A DNA stretch of 64,000 bases from Marinilabilia rubra (GTDB lineage: Bacteria > Bacteroidota > Bacteroidia > Bacteroidales > Marinilabiliaceae). The translations under genes and the position numbers were made by a program. The stretch is taken from contig NZ_QEWP01000003.1 in the NCBI RefSeq assembly GCF_003121985.1, positions 248,001 through 312,000 of the forward strand, given 5' to 3'. The notes below the pieces were generated by a model. The model saw only the letters and a list, made by a program, of their open reading frames with translations, did no database searches and was not told where the DNA came from. Below, in pieces: positions 1 through 9,148 of this stretch. The number at the start of each line of letters is the position of its first letter. Position 1 is the stretch's first letter.

Positions 1-2
1 TT

Positions 3-2012
3 CCAACCCAGGAACAATACGAATGGCAAAAACTCGAAATGACGGCTTTTATCCATTTCGGCATCAATACATTCACCGGCCGGGAATGGGGGGATGGCAC
101 CGAATCGCCTGAGATATTCAACCCCACACAACTTGATGCCCGCCAGTGGGTAAAGAATCTTAAAGAGGCCGGAATGAAAATGGTCATCATTACGGCCAAA
201 CATCACGACGGGTTTTGTCTGTGGCCGACCAAAACTACAGACCATTCAGTGGCTTCCTCCCCATGGAAAAAAGGCAAGGGCGATGTGGTTAAAGAACTCA
301 GGGAAGCCTGCCACGAATTTGACATGAAGTTTGGTGTTTACCTCTCTCCCTGGGATAGGAATGCAGAATATTATGGCGACTCTCCGGCTTACAATGAGTT
401 TTTCCTCAATCAGCTTACTGAGTTGCTAACCTGGTACGGCAAAGTAGACGAGGTCTGGTTTGACGGCGCCAACGGAGAAGGCCCCAATGGGAAAAAGCAG
501 ATTTACGACTGGGATGCCTATTACAATAAAATCGAAGAGCTTCAGCCCAACGCAGTAGTGGCTGTTGTTGGTGAAGATGTGCGGTGGGTAGGCACCGAAA
601 CCGGCTACGGACGTGAAACAGAGTGGAGTGTGACTGCCTTGGCACCCGGAGCACGACCCGAGATGACTAAAATCAAAGAAGAAAGGGGACTCAATGCCCA
701 ATCGGAAGACCTGGGAAGTCGCGATGTAATTGAGAAAGCCGACCATTTGTTCTGGTATCCGGCTGAAGTGGATGTTTCCATTCGTCCGGGATGGTTTTAT
801 CATGAAGAGGAGGACAACCGTGTGAAGTCTCTGGCCAAAATGGTGGATATCTATTTCAACTCGGTGGGATTAAACTCTGTATTGCTGCTCAATATCCCAC
901 CCGATAAACGTGGACTTATTCACGAAAATGATGTGGCTCGCCTCAAAGAGCTAAAAAGCTACCTGGACAAAACCTTTTCTCGAAATCTAATGGCTGGAGC
1001 TGCCTTTTCACAGGCTATTCAGTCACAAACCGTCCCTGCAGACAATACTTTTGGTGCTGCCTGGAAGACCAACCAGATTCCCGCTACTGCTGAAGCTGAT
1101 TTAGTGGGGACAAAGACCTTCAATGTCATCCTGCTTCAGGAAGACATCACCAAAGGACAGCGTGTTGAAAAATTCAGAGTTGAGGCTTATATTAACAATC
1201 AGTGGAAATCAATAGCCTCATCCACCACTATCGGATATAAAAAGTTGCTTCGTATCCCCGAAACCAGTGCCTCAGGCGTTAGGTTAATCATTGAAGAGGC
1301 ACGTGACAATGCCATTATTTCCAATTTTGGATTATTCAAAGCACCTGAGATTCTTACCGACCCGGTGATCAGAAGAAACAAACACGGAGAGGTAACCATT
1401 GCAACGGAAACGTCTCATCCGGCAATCCGATACACTTTAAACAGCTCTGAACCCACAGCTTCCTCCATCGAATATAAAGGACCGTTCCTGCTTAAGGACG
1501 GCGGAACGGTAAAAGCGCGCTCTTTCATCAATAACTACGAAGAGGAAAGCGGGGTGGTAACCGAAGAATTTTTCATTAATAAATCGAAATGGAAAGTTAT
1601 TGACCAAAGCGATGAGTATGGCGGATACTCAGCAGACAAAGCCATCGATGGCAACACCGGAACCATGTGGCATACACCCTGGCAAGGCGATGTTACTTCG
1701 CATCCCCACTACATCTCGGTTGACATGGGTGAAAAACTAAAAATCAACGGGTTTTATTATGCACCACGCGCTGGTGAAAACAAAAGCGGGACAACAGCCA
1801 AATACTCTTTCTTCGTGAGCAAGAACGGCAATAAGTGGCACAAGGTGGTGGACCATGGTGAATTCTCCAATATTGCCAACAACCCCATCAAACAAAACGT
1901 GGAATTCATTAAGCCATACAAGGCTCGTTATTTCAAGTTTGTCAGCCATGAAGGAGCTTTTGCCGAAGACTGGATTTCAATGGGCGAGATAGGTGTAATG
2001 AATGTGAGATAA
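3..2012 (+). CDS. alpha-L-fucosidase, GH29 (5' end cut by window)
   Basis: Exo-acting retaining fucosidase that removes terminal alpha-L-fucose from glycans, presumably in the periplasm or at the cell surface. The frame is open to the window edge: the residues before the first visible Met (base 39) already match the family (PTQEQYEWQKLEM then TAFIHFGINTF), so the true start and signal peptide lie upstream. Counting from base 3, the GH29 barrel covers about residues 1-330, with the nucleophile Asp at about 154 in VWFDG. A chitobiase C-terminal-like segment (about 455-525) and an F5/8 type C (discoidin) carbohydrate-binding domain (about 527-670) follow. The next gene, a sulfatase, begins 31 bases downstream, so the two are probably co-transcribed. 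Family assignment is firm; linkage preference cannot be read from the sequence. Confidence 0.93.
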   Translation, partial: PTQEQYEWQKLEMTAFIHFGINTFTGREWGDGTESPEIFNPTQLDARQWVKNLKEAGMKMVIITAKHHDGFCLWPTKTTDHSVASSPWKKGKGDVVKELREACHEFDMKFGVYLSPWDRNAEYYGDSPAYNEFFLNQLTELLTWYGKVDEVWFDGANGEGPNGKKQIYDWDAYYNKIEELQPNAVVAVVGEDVRWVGTETGYGRETEWSVTALAPGARPEMTKIKEERGLNAQSEDLGSRDVIEKADHLFWYPAEVDVSIRPGWFYHEEEDNRVKSLAKMVDIYFNSVGLNSVLLLNIPPDKRGLIHENDVARLKELKSYLDKTFSRNLMAGAAFSQAIQSQTVPADNTFGAAWKTNQIPATAEADLVGTKTFNVILLQEDITKGQRVEKFRVEAYINNQWKSIASSTTIGYKKLLRIPETSASGVRLIIEEARDNAIISNFGLFKAPEILTDPVIRRNKHGEVTIATETSHPAIRYTLNSSEPTASSIEYKGPFLLKDGGTVKARSFINNYEEESGVVTEEFFINKSKWKVIDQSDEYGGYSADKAIDGNTGTMWHTPWQGDVTSHPHYISVDMGEKLKINGFYYAPRAGENKSGTTAKYSFFVSKNGNKWHKVVDHGEFSNIANNPIKQNVEFIKPYKARYFKFVSHEGAFAEDWISMGEIGVMNVR

Positions 2013-2043
2013 CCAATTAAAAATCACCCCTGAAAATATTTCC

Positions 2044-3636
2044 ATGAACCATTTCGAAAAAAGTCTCATCATTTTAGCAGCAGGGTCATTGCTGGCTCTG
2101 GGGTATGCTTGTTCTCCAACAGAAAAGGAAAAACCGGCTAAGCCCAACATAATCTTCATCATGACGGATGATCATGCTTTTCAAACCCTGAGCGCCTATG
2201 ATGACCGGTACATCAACACACCCAACCTGGATCGCATAGCTGAACACGGAGCAATTTTCACCAACAGCTTTGTGGCCAATTCCATCTGTGCGCCCAGCAG
2301 GGCTGTCATGCTTACTGGCAAACATAGTCACGCCAACGGACAAATAGACAACTCCACAAGCTTTGATGGCAGTCAGCAGACTTTCCCAAAACTGCTGCGA
2401 CAAAACGGTTACCAAACGGCCCTCATTGGCAAATGGCATCTGAAAAGCGAGCCTACGGGGTTCGATTACTGGAATATCCTGCCTGGTCAGGGATCCTATT
2501 ACAACCCTGATTTCATTGGCAAAGATGGTACTCAACAGTACAAAGGGTATGTCACAGACCTGATTACCGATTTCAGTATAGACTGGCTGGATCAACACAA
2601 CCAGGAAGACCCGTTTTGTCTTTTAGTTCACCACAAAGCTGTTCATCGTGTATGGATGCCCGATACCGCCCATCTGGATGAATTTGCAGACAAGACCTAT
2701 CCGCTTCCCGATAATTTTTATGATGACTATGAGGGTAGAAAAGCAGCTGCTGAACAGCACTTAAGTATCCGCACCGAAGATATGGATGTGGTTTACGACC
2801 TGAAAATGGCCGACCAGGAAGGAGACATCGAGACCAGATTATCCAATGCCTACCGCAACGGAGCCTATGCAAGACTGAACCCGGAGCAAAAAGCCAAATG
2901 GGATGCCCATTTCGATCCAATTATCGAGGATTTCAAAAAGGCCAATCTTTCAGGCAAAAACCTGAGCGAATGGAAGTATCAGCGGTATATGAGAGATTAT
3001 CTGGCTTGCGTGCGTTCACTCGACAATAATGTGGGACGCCTGATGGATTATCTGGAACAAGAAGGTTTGCTCGAAAACACTCTGGTGGTTTACACCTCCG
3101 ATCAGGGCTTTTACATGGGTGAGCATGGATGGTTCGACAAGCGTTTTATCTACGAAGAATCTTTGCGCACCCCTTTGTTGATGCATTTCCCAAAAGGATA
3201 TTCCGACAAAGGCCAAATCCCGCAACTGGTACAAAACATCGACTATGCACCTACTTTTCTGGATATGGCAGGTATTGAAATCCCGGGTGACATGCACGGC
3301 CGTTCACTGGTGCCCCTGTTCGGCAACAACAATCCGGAAAACTGGCGCGATGCCATCTATTACCATTACTACGAATTTCCCAATGAGCATATGGTGAAAA
3401 GGCATTACGGCATTCGCACCCATCGTTACAAGCTCATTCATTTCTATTACGACATCGATCAGTGGGAATTGTATGATCTTAAAAATGACCCGCATGAAAT
3501 GCAGAACCTCATCGATGATCCGGAATATCAGGATGAAATAAAAAGACTGAAAAAAGAGCTCAAAGAATTAATTATTAAATACAACGACCACAAGGCCCTT
3601 AAAATCTTTGAAGGAGAGATGGAGGTTACTGAATAG
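2044..3636 (+). CDS. type I sulfatase, lipoprotein (S1 family)
   Basis: Formylglycine-dependent sulfatase of the alkaline phosphatase superfamily that hydrolyses a sulfate ester on a glycan. The N-terminus is a lipoprotein-type signal with a cysteine after GSLLALGYA. Metal-binding aspartates sit in IMTDDH (about residues 39-44). The C-x-P-S-R maturation motif is CAPSR with Cys82, to be converted to formylglycine by a cytoplasmic enzyme not present in this window. A second metal/sulfate site is TSDQGFYMGEHGWFDKR near residue 350. The local sequence SICAPSRAVMLTGKHSHANG resembles the S1_11-type N-acetylglucosamine-6-sulfatase group, which would suit the neighbouring GH20; this subfamily call is from memory of motifs and is tentative. 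It sits 31 bases after the GH29 gene. Confidence 0.93.
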   Translation: MNHFEKSLIILAAGSLLALGYACSPTEKEKPAKPNIIFIMTDDHAFQTLSAYDDRYINTPNLDRIAEHGAIFTNSFVANSICAPSRAVMLTGKHSHANGQIDNSTSFDGSQQTFPKLLRQNGYQTALIGKWHLKSEPTGFDYWNILPGQGSYYNPDFIGKDGTQQYKGYVTDLITDFSIDWLDQHNQEDPFCLLVHHKAVHRVWMPDTAHLDEFADKTYPLPDNFYDDYEGRKAAAEQHLSIRTEDMDVVYDLKMADQEGDIETRLSNAYRNGAYARLNPEQKAKWDAHFDPIIEDFKKANLSGKNLSEWKYQRYMRDYLACVRSLDNNVGRLMDYLEQEGLLENTLVVYTSDQGFYMGEHGWFDKRFIYEESLRTPLLMHFPKGYSDKGQIPQLVQNIDYAPTFLDMAGIEIPGDMHGRSLVPLFGNNNPENWRDAIYYHYYEFPNEHMVKRHYGIRTHRYKLIHFYYDIDQWELYDLKNDPHEMQNLIDDPEYQDEIKRLKKELKELIIKYNDHKALKIFEGEMEVTE

Positions 3637-3644
3637 CCTCCAAT

Positions 3645-3678
3645 AGTGAGGGCTTCACCTTGAAGTGAAAACCACACT
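3645..3678 (+). repeat. imperfect hairpin following a sulfatase gene (copy 1)
   Basis: Nine bases after the sulfatase stop lies AGTGAGGGCTTCAC, a short loop, then GTGAAAACCACACT. It has the same layout as the hairpin at 17753-17785, in the opposite orientation, which also directly follows a sulfatase gene. It has no T-tract, so it may be a repeat or an mRNA 3' end stabiliser rather than a simple terminator. Confidence 0.55.
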
Positions 3679-3699
3679 CAAAAAGAGTGGCACGTTTCT

Positions 3700-3845
3700 A
3701 CAGGGATAGAAAATCTGTTGATATCAATTACAGGGCCCTGAAAGGGTTCTACTTTGATAACCCCGGGTACAGCCCGGGGATTGGGCATCAGCTCCAAGCT
3801 GGTCCCCGAATGGGGGCCAACCATTAACTCACTGGTAATTGGCTT
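3700..3845. repeat. intergenic repeat region with nested short palindromes
   Basis: This non-coding stretch between the sulfatase and GH27 genes contains CCCTGAAAGGG, CCCCGGGtacagCCCGGGG and GGTCCCCgaatGGGGGCC style palindromes. The texture (CCTGAAAGG then a GC-rich inverted pair) is similar to 5310-5500. Such sequence is common as dispersed intergenic repeat in Bacteroidota; that origin is an inference. I see no gene in it. Confidence 0.45.
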
Positions 3846-3893
3846 ATTACAAAAAGATTTCAATAGTAAAATTTATTAGAAATATATAACATC

Positions 3894-5141
3894 ATGATTC
3901 GCAATTTCACCACCATATTCCTCATCACCCTGTTCCCCTTATTCTCAGCGGGACAAGACACCGGAACCCCGGAAACCCCGCGCCCACGAACGCCCATCAT
4001 GGGGTGGTCGAGCTGGAACAACTTCAGGGCAAACATCAGCGAAGAAATCATCAAAGCTCAGGCTGATGCAATGGTGGCAACAGGGATGCATGAAGCCGGA
4101 TACACCCATATCAATATTGACGATGGTTTTTTTGGCGGAAGAGATGAAAACGGACTCCTTCTGAGTCACCCCGGAAGATTTCCCAATGGCATGAAAGCCC
4201 TATCGGATTACATCCATTCCAAAGGCCTTAAAGCAGGTATTTATTCGGATGCAGGCATCAACACCTGTGCGTCTTACTGGGACAACGACACCATCGGGTC
4301 AGGCATGGGACTTTACGGCCATGAATGGTCAGACCTGAACCTTATGCTGAAAGAGTGGAACTACGACTTTATCAAAATAGACTGGTGTGGAGGAGATTGG
4401 ATGGGACTGGATGAAGAGACCCGCTATACACTTTTGGGAAATATGATCCGTAATATCCGCCCGGATGTGGTTTACAATATTTGCAGATGGGAGTTTCCCG
4501 GCAAATGGGCCATTCAAGTGGCAGACTCCTGGCGCATCTCCGGGGATATCAGCAACACATTTGAGTCGGTGATGCACATTGTGGATTTAAACGCAGACCT
4601 GTGGCGATGTTCCGGCCCCGGGCATGTGAACGATATGGATATGCTGCAGGTTGGCCGGGGTATGACTTACGAAGAGGATAAAACTCACTTCTCCATGTGG
4701 TGCATGCTGAACTCTCCGTTGCTGGCAGGGAACGACCTGACGAAGATGTCGGACGAAACACTTTCAATCCTGACTAATAAAGAACTCATTGCCATCAATC
4801 AGGACCCATTGGTTTATCAGGCAAGAAGACTGGAGGATCTCGGGGATCTGGAACTGTGGGCCCGTCCATTGACCTCAACCATGAGCGGCAAAGTGGCGGT
4901 GGCTCTGCTTAACCGATCCGATCAACCGCAAATCATGGAACTGGATTTAAGAAAAGTGGCCATAGATTCATCTGAAGGATATGTTATCCGCGATTGCTGG
5001 AAACATGAAACATCCTCAAAATCTACACAACCAACCAAGACTTATGAAATACCGGCACATGGCGTTGTGGTACTGAAAATCACCGGCACCAATCCTCCAT
5101 TTAATATTTTCCAGTTTGAAAAGGGAGGTAAACCTGAGTAA
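3894..5141 (+). CDS. alpha-galactosidase, GH27
   Basis: Retaining exo-glycosidase releasing terminal alpha-galactose (some family members act on alpha-GalNAc). A signal peptide (about residues 1-20, ending FSAG) indicates export. The barrel opens with the family signature PIMGWSSWNNF at about 34. The nucleophile is Asp163 in FIKIDWCGG and the acid/base is Asp218 in WRISGDI, matching the LKxDxC and WR...DI motifs of GH27. A C-terminal all-beta domain follows (about 300-400) and then a short Phe-rich tail. Length (415 aa) is normal for a secreted bacterial GH27. It is separated from the upstream sulfatase by a 257-base repeat-bearing gap and from the next gene by 436 bases, so it may be its own transcription unit. 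In this locus a role in removing blood-group-B-like alpha-Gal is plausible but inferred. Confidence 0.93.
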   Translation: MIRNFTTIFLITLFPLFSAGQDTGTPETPRPRTPIMGWSSWNNFRANISEEIIKAQADAMVATGMHEAGYTHINIDDGFFGGRDENGLLLSHPGRFPNGMKALSDYIHSKGLKAGIYSDAGINTCASYWDNDTIGSGMGLYGHEWSDLNLMLKEWNYDFIKIDWCGGDWMGLDEETRYTLLGNMIRNIRPDVVYNICRWEFPGKWAIQVADSWRISGDISNTFESVMHIVDLNADLWRCSGPGHVNDMDMLQVGRGMTYEEDKTHFSMWCMLNSPLLAGNDLTKMSDETLSILTNKELIAINQDPLVYQARRLEDLGDLELWARPLTSTMSGKVAVALLNRSDQPQIMELDLRKVAIDSSEGYVIRDCWKHETSSKSTQPTKTYEIPAHGVVVLKITGTNPPFNIFQFEKGGKPE

Positions 5142-5577
5142 TATTTTAAACGCTAAAACGCTATGACGCAAAGATTGTATTTCGAAAGGTGTGAAAAACC
5201 CTTAAGCACACACTAACCCATTTCTGACAGAAGTTGAGCGGTTATCCCCCAGCTAAGTGTTACCCTGAACAAGAAAATATAAAAATGAATATCCGTATTT
5301 ATTCCGAATTTTTTATCGTCCTGAAAGGACAGCCAATCTTAGCCCAATGGCAGCGCCTTGGGATTAGGTTGATGATATTGATTGTCGGGCTGAAAGCCCA
5401 GCTCAGCTTAACTTTTAGTTTCCCTTACAGGGCGAAAAACAAATACTGCCCAATTCTTTCCCCAGGCGACGCTCAGCTTTGCCCTGGGCTGGTTTAATCT
5501 GGGCTTTGACTTCGTCGATTTTCAATTCAGTCCGGTTAGGTAAATAAATGGATAATCATTATTAAACAAATAGTTAT
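5142..5577. repeat. 436-base intergenic gap holding two repeat types
   Basis: No convincing gene. At 5146-5173 there is TTAAACGCTAAAACGCTATGACGC, related to elements at 20124-20141 and 63774-63799. From about 5310 to 5500 there is a repeat-like tract with CCTGAAAGG, CAGCGCCTTGGGATTA, GGGCTGAAAGCCC and CCCAGGCGACGCTCAGCTTTG, similar in texture to 3700-3845. An 87-codon open frame across this tract (5234-5497) has no plausible protein character. Confidence 0.5.
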
Positions 5578-6249
5578 ATGAAAACATTCCAATACATTCT
5601 CCTTCTCCTCATCATCTTGCCTCTAATTGAATCCCAGGCACAGGAACGCAAGTATTCCACCTACTATTATCAAAAAGCATCCCTGTTTGAGAAGCTGCCG
5701 GTAGATGATAACGACATCATCTTTCTGGGCAACAGCATTACCGATGGTGCCGAATGGGCCGAATTATTCAACAATCCCAACGTCAAAAACCGGGGCATCA
5801 GTGGGGATATAACAATGGGTGTTTACGATCGGTTAGATGCCATTCTTAAGGGCCAACCCGCCAAAATATTTCTGCTCATCGGGATCAATGATGTGGCCCG
5901 GGGAACCTCTGCAGATTCTATCGTTCAGAACATCCGGTTAATAACCGAAACCATTATGACAAAGTCTCCGGACACCCATTTATTCCTCCAAAGTGTACTC
6001 CCTGTAAACGACAGTTTTGACAAATTTCACGGACACACCTCCCGATACAAAATGGTGCCAGAGATCAACGATCAGCTAAAGAAACTCGCAAAAGGAAAGA
6101 ATGTCACCTATATCGATCTGTTCTCCCACTTTGTTAATGAATCAGGCATAAAGATGGATGCAAAATATACCAACGACGGTCTTCATCTGACGGGTGAAGG
6201 TTATCTGCTTTGGAGAAAAATTGTTGAACCCTGGATTTCCAACCAATAA
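5578..6249 (+). CDS. SGNH/GDSL-family hydrolase (carbohydrate O-acetylesterase-like)
   Basis: Probably removes acyl (acetyl) groups from sugars in the periplasm, making O-acetylated glycans accessible to the neighbouring glycosidases. A signal peptide covers about residues 1-21 (ending ESQAQ). The four SGNH blocks are visible: nucleophile Ser53 in LGNSITDG, the glycine of NRGISGD at about 77, the Asn of LIGINDV at about 104, and the Asp200-x-x-His203 pair in NDGLHL. Length 223 aa is typical for the single-domain, sialate-O-acetylesterase-like members. The following GH2 gene begins 11 bases after its stop, so the two form an operon. Substrate (sialic acid, other O-acetyl sugar) cannot be settled from sequence; the sialidase remnant downstream makes O-acetyl sialate a reasonable guess. 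Confidence 0.88.
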   Translation: MKTFQYILLLLIILPLIESQAQERKYSTYYYQKASLFEKLPVDDNDIIFLGNSITDGAEWAELFNNPNVKNRGISGDITMGVYDRLDAILKGQPAKIFLLIGINDVARGTSADSIVQNIRLITETIMTKSPDTHLFLQSVLPVNDSFDKFHGHTSRYKMVPEINDQLKKLAKGKNVTYIDLFSHFVNESGIKMDAKYTNDGLHLTGEGYLLWRKIVEPWISNQ

Positions 6250-6259
6250 ACTTTATGCA

Positions 6260-8962
6260 ATGAAACCAACTCACAAACATTACCTGATTTATACCTACTT
6301 TCTGCTATGGATTCTCATACCATCTCAGATCAAAGCTCAAAAACCGGAGTTTTCCACAGCCGGATTTTATCAACTTGAGGAGACCGGTCGCGAAGTATAC
6401 TCCATGAATATTGCCTGGCGATTTTTCAAAGGGGATGTCGGGGATGCCTGGAAAAAAGACTTTAACGACAAAGACTGGCCCATAGTGTCAGTTCCTCATG
6501 GTATCGAACTATTACCTCCTGAAGCCAGTGGTTGCGTTAATTACCAGGGCGAAGTGTGGTATCGTAAGCATTTTAAAGTTCCGGAAAATCTGGATAGTAA
6601 AAAACTCTTCCTTCACTTTGAGGGAATCATGGGGAAATCCAAAATCTGGATCAACGGACATTTGGTTAAGAACCATTTTGGAGGTTATCTACCTGTAATT
6701 GCAGATATTTCGGAACATGTGAATCACCGCGGGGAGAATGTTATTGCGGTATGGGCCGACAACAGTGATGATCCCTCTTATCCTCCGGGAAAACCACAGA
6801 ACATGCTTGACTTTGCCTATCTGGGCGGTATCTATAGGGATTGCTGGTTGGTTTCACACAATAAAGTGCACATTACCCACCCTAATCACGAAAATATTGT
6901 GGCCGGAGGCGGGTTGCTGGTAAGCTACAAAGATGTATCGGAGCAATCAGCAACCGTTCATCTTCAGCTGAATGTAAAAAATGAACAGGATCAAACATTC
7001 AGAGGCTACGTTGAATATGTGTTAACCTCCCCTGATGGTAAAAAAACATCGTTGCAATCAGACCTATTAAAGCTGAGACCCGGAAAAAGCGGGACAACCA
7101 CGGATTTTTTTAATGTTCAGTCCCCCGCTCTCTGGAGTCCCGATCATCCAAACTTGTGCAATTTAGAGATCAGGATTAAAAACCAAAACAACGAGGTGTT
7201 AGATGGATATCGCCAGCGAATTGGTATCAGGAGTATTGAATTCAAAGGAGAAAAAGGCCTTTGGATTAATGGCAAACCATATAACAAACCCCTAATAGGT
7301 GCCAACCGCCATCAGGACTTCGCAGTGATTGGAAATGCGGTTCCTAATAGTTTGCACTGGCGCGATGCCAAAAAACTGAAAGATGCAGGGCTGAAAGTCA
7401 TCCGCAATGCCCATTATCCGCAGGATCCGGCCTTTATGAATGCCTGCGATGAACTTGGTCTTTTTGTTATTGTCAACACGCCCGGATGGCAGTTCTGGAA
7501 TGAAGAGCCTGTCTTTGAAGAGCGGGTTTACTCAGACATTCGAAACATGGTTCGACGGGATCGCAACCATGCCTCCATTTTTCTGTGGGAGCCCATTCTC
7601 AACGAAACATGGTATCCGGCTGATTTTGCCCTCAACACCAAAAACATTGTTTGGGAAGAATTCCCATATCCCAACAGCACATCAGCTTGTGATGCCGAAG
7701 CCCGAGGCAGCGAACACTTTGATGTTTTGTTTTCCCACCCCGGCATTGGGGATAAAAATTGGGCCATTGAGCATACCGATCCCAATAAAAACTATTTCAC
7801 CCGCGAATGGGGAGACAACGTGGATGACTGGAGCTCACACAATTCGCCCAGCAGGGTGAGTCGCAATTGGGGCGAAGTACCTATGCTGATTCAGGCTCAA
7901 CACTATGCCAACCCTGATTATCAATACACCAGCTATAATACTCTTTACAAGACTTCCCGCCAGCACATAGGTGGCTGCCTTTGGCATTCTTTCGATCATC
8001 AACGGGGATATCACCCAGATCCTTTTTACGGAGGATTAATGGATGCCTTTCGCCAGCCCAAATATTCTTATTTGATGTTTCAGGCTCAAAGACCGACAGA
8101 AAAACAATCCGGAATACCAGCTGAAACAGGACCTATGGTCCATATTGCTCATGAAATGACACCTTTTTCACCCTCCGATGTAACGGTTTACTCCAATTGC
8201 GAAGAGGTACGCCTGACCGTTTTCGAAGGCGGTAAGCAGTACTCATGGCAAAAAGACCCGGATCGTCCGGGCATGCCCTCCCCCATCATCACCTTCGAAA
8301 ATGTCTATGATTTCATGGCAGATAAAGCCCTGTCGAGAGACCGGAAAGGCCATGAAGTATGGATGCTGGCAGAAGGCATTGTGGACGGAGAGGTAGTCGC
8401 TACTCACAAAGTAGCTCCGGCCCGGCGTCCCGAAAAAATCATTCTCAGAGCAGACAGCGAAGAGGTGCCTCTGATTGCCAATGGCAGTGATAAAATGGTG
8501 ATTGTTGCAGAAGTCACAGACAATAACGGAAGGGTAAAGCACCTCAATAATTACCATATAAGTTTTGAAATTGAAGGAGAAGGGCGTCTGGTTGCCAGTG
8601 AGGAAACACTTACCAATCCCAGCCCCGTCAGATGGGGATCAGCACCGGTTATTGTGGAATCGACTCATAATCCCGGACAATTTACCATTCGCGCATCCGT
8701 ACTATTCGAAGGACAACAAAAGCCGACAAGTGCAGAGTTGACAATCAACACTCAAAAGCCGGAAATTGAGCAAATATTCAGCCCACAGGAGGCTTCTCTT
8801 ATAAAGACCGTACTCACCCCGGAGCATAAAAAGACGCCTTCTCAAAGCCAGGATTTAAAAGAACTCAAAAATAAAGTAGATAAGCTTCAAAAAAAGCTGA
8901 ATAAATACAAATTGCGTGAAGTGGAAGATCAGCAGGAAGCTTTTGGTGAAAAAAGAAATTGA
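6260..8962 (+). CDS. divergent GH2-family glycoside hydrolase
   Basis: Predicted retaining exo-glycosidase of the beta-galactosidase/glucuronidase clan, exported. I chose the Met at 6260 because it begins a good signal peptide (MKPTHKHYLIYTYFLLWIL...SQIKA); an in-frame ATG at 6194 would overlap the upstream gene by 56 bases and add no signal. Domains: N-terminal sugar-binding jelly roll (about 50-220), Ig-like domain (about 225-345), TIM barrel (about 350-625), then extra beta domains. Candidate catalytic residues are Glu449 in WEPILNE (acid/base) and Glu516 in FTREWGD (nucleophile); the second motif is unlike LacZ. The C-terminus (about 855-900) is a lysine-rich predicted coiled coil. Specificity is open: beta-galactosidase and others are possible. 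Confidence 0.85.
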   Translation: MKPTHKHYLIYTYFLLWILIPSQIKAQKPEFSTAGFYQLEETGREVYSMNIAWRFFKGDVGDAWKKDFNDKDWPIVSVPHGIELLPPEASGCVNYQGEVWYRKHFKVPENLDSKKLFLHFEGIMGKSKIWINGHLVKNHFGGYLPVIADISEHVNHRGENVIAVWADNSDDPSYPPGKPQNMLDFAYLGGIYRDCWLVSHNKVHITHPNHENIVAGGGLLVSYKDVSEQSATVHLQLNVKNEQDQTFRGYVEYVLTSPDGKKTSLQSDLLKLRPGKSGTTTDFFNVQSPALWSPDHPNLCNLEIRIKNQNNEVLDGYRQRIGIRSIEFKGEKGLWINGKPYNKPLIGANRHQDFAVIGNAVPNSLHWRDAKKLKDAGLKVIRNAHYPQDPAFMNACDELGLFVIVNTPGWQFWNEEPVFEERVYSDIRNMVRRDRNHASIFLWEPILNETWYPADFALNTKNIVWEEFPYPNSTSACDAEARGSEHFDVLFSHPGIGDKNWAIEHTDPNKNYFTREWGDNVDDWSSHNSPSRVSRNWGEVPMLIQAQHYANPDYQYTSYNTLYKTSRQHIGGCLWHSFDHQRGYHPDPFYGGLMDAFRQPKYSYLMFQAQRPTEKQSGIPAETGPMVHIAHEMTPFSPSDVTVYSNCEEVRLTVFEGGKQYSWQKDPDRPGMPSPIITFENVYDFMADKALSRDRKGHEVWMLAEGIVDGEVVATHKVAPARRPEKIILRADSEEVPLIANGSDKMVIVAEVTDNNGRVKHLNNYHISFEIEGEGRLVASEETLTNPSPVRWGSAPVIVESTHNPGQFTIRASVLFEGQQKPTSAELTINTQKPEIEQIFSPQEASLIKTVLTPEHKKTPSQSQDLKELKNKVDKLQKKLNKYKLREVEDQQEAFGEKRN

Positions 8963-9128
8963 AAAAGGAAGTTTTGCCTATTCCGCTCTGGCTGCAGGAA
9001 GAGAGAATACTCCCAGCGAAGGGTTGATATATCTCTTTTACGAAAGTGACGGCCAAGGGAAAGTCTCCGTGTTCAATTTACCATGGCTTATCGATGGTAA
9101 AAATTGGAAAGAATTCCTGGAAAAATAA
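8952..9128 (+). pseudogene. remnant resembling the C-terminus of a BNR-type sialidase
   Basis: A short frame in a different phase from the GH2 gene, overlapping its last codons, reads GSFAYSALAAGRENTPSEG, then LIYLFYES...KVSVFNLPWLIDG and stops. That pattern (AYSxLAAGRxxTPSEGxIYLxxE followed by xxFNLxWLxxG) is what I recall from the very end of secreted sialidase/BNR-repeat glycosidases; no BNR repeats, catalytic residues or signal peptide remain upstream. I read it as the 3' scrap of a deleted sialidase gene between the GH2 and sulfatase genes. An alternative is a small translated ORF starting at 8916. The homology is from memory and unverified. Confidence 0.45.
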
Positions 9129-9148
9129 TTAACAACTCAACTTCAATC

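Noticed and set aside
5234-5497. 87-codon frame between GH27 and the SGNH gene
   Set aside because: It lies across palindromic repeat DNA and reads as proline- and cysteine-rich nonsense with no start context.
6194-6259. Upstream in-frame start for the divergent GH2 gene
   Set aside because: It would overlap the SGNH gene by 56 bases and place a non-signal extension before a clear signal peptide.
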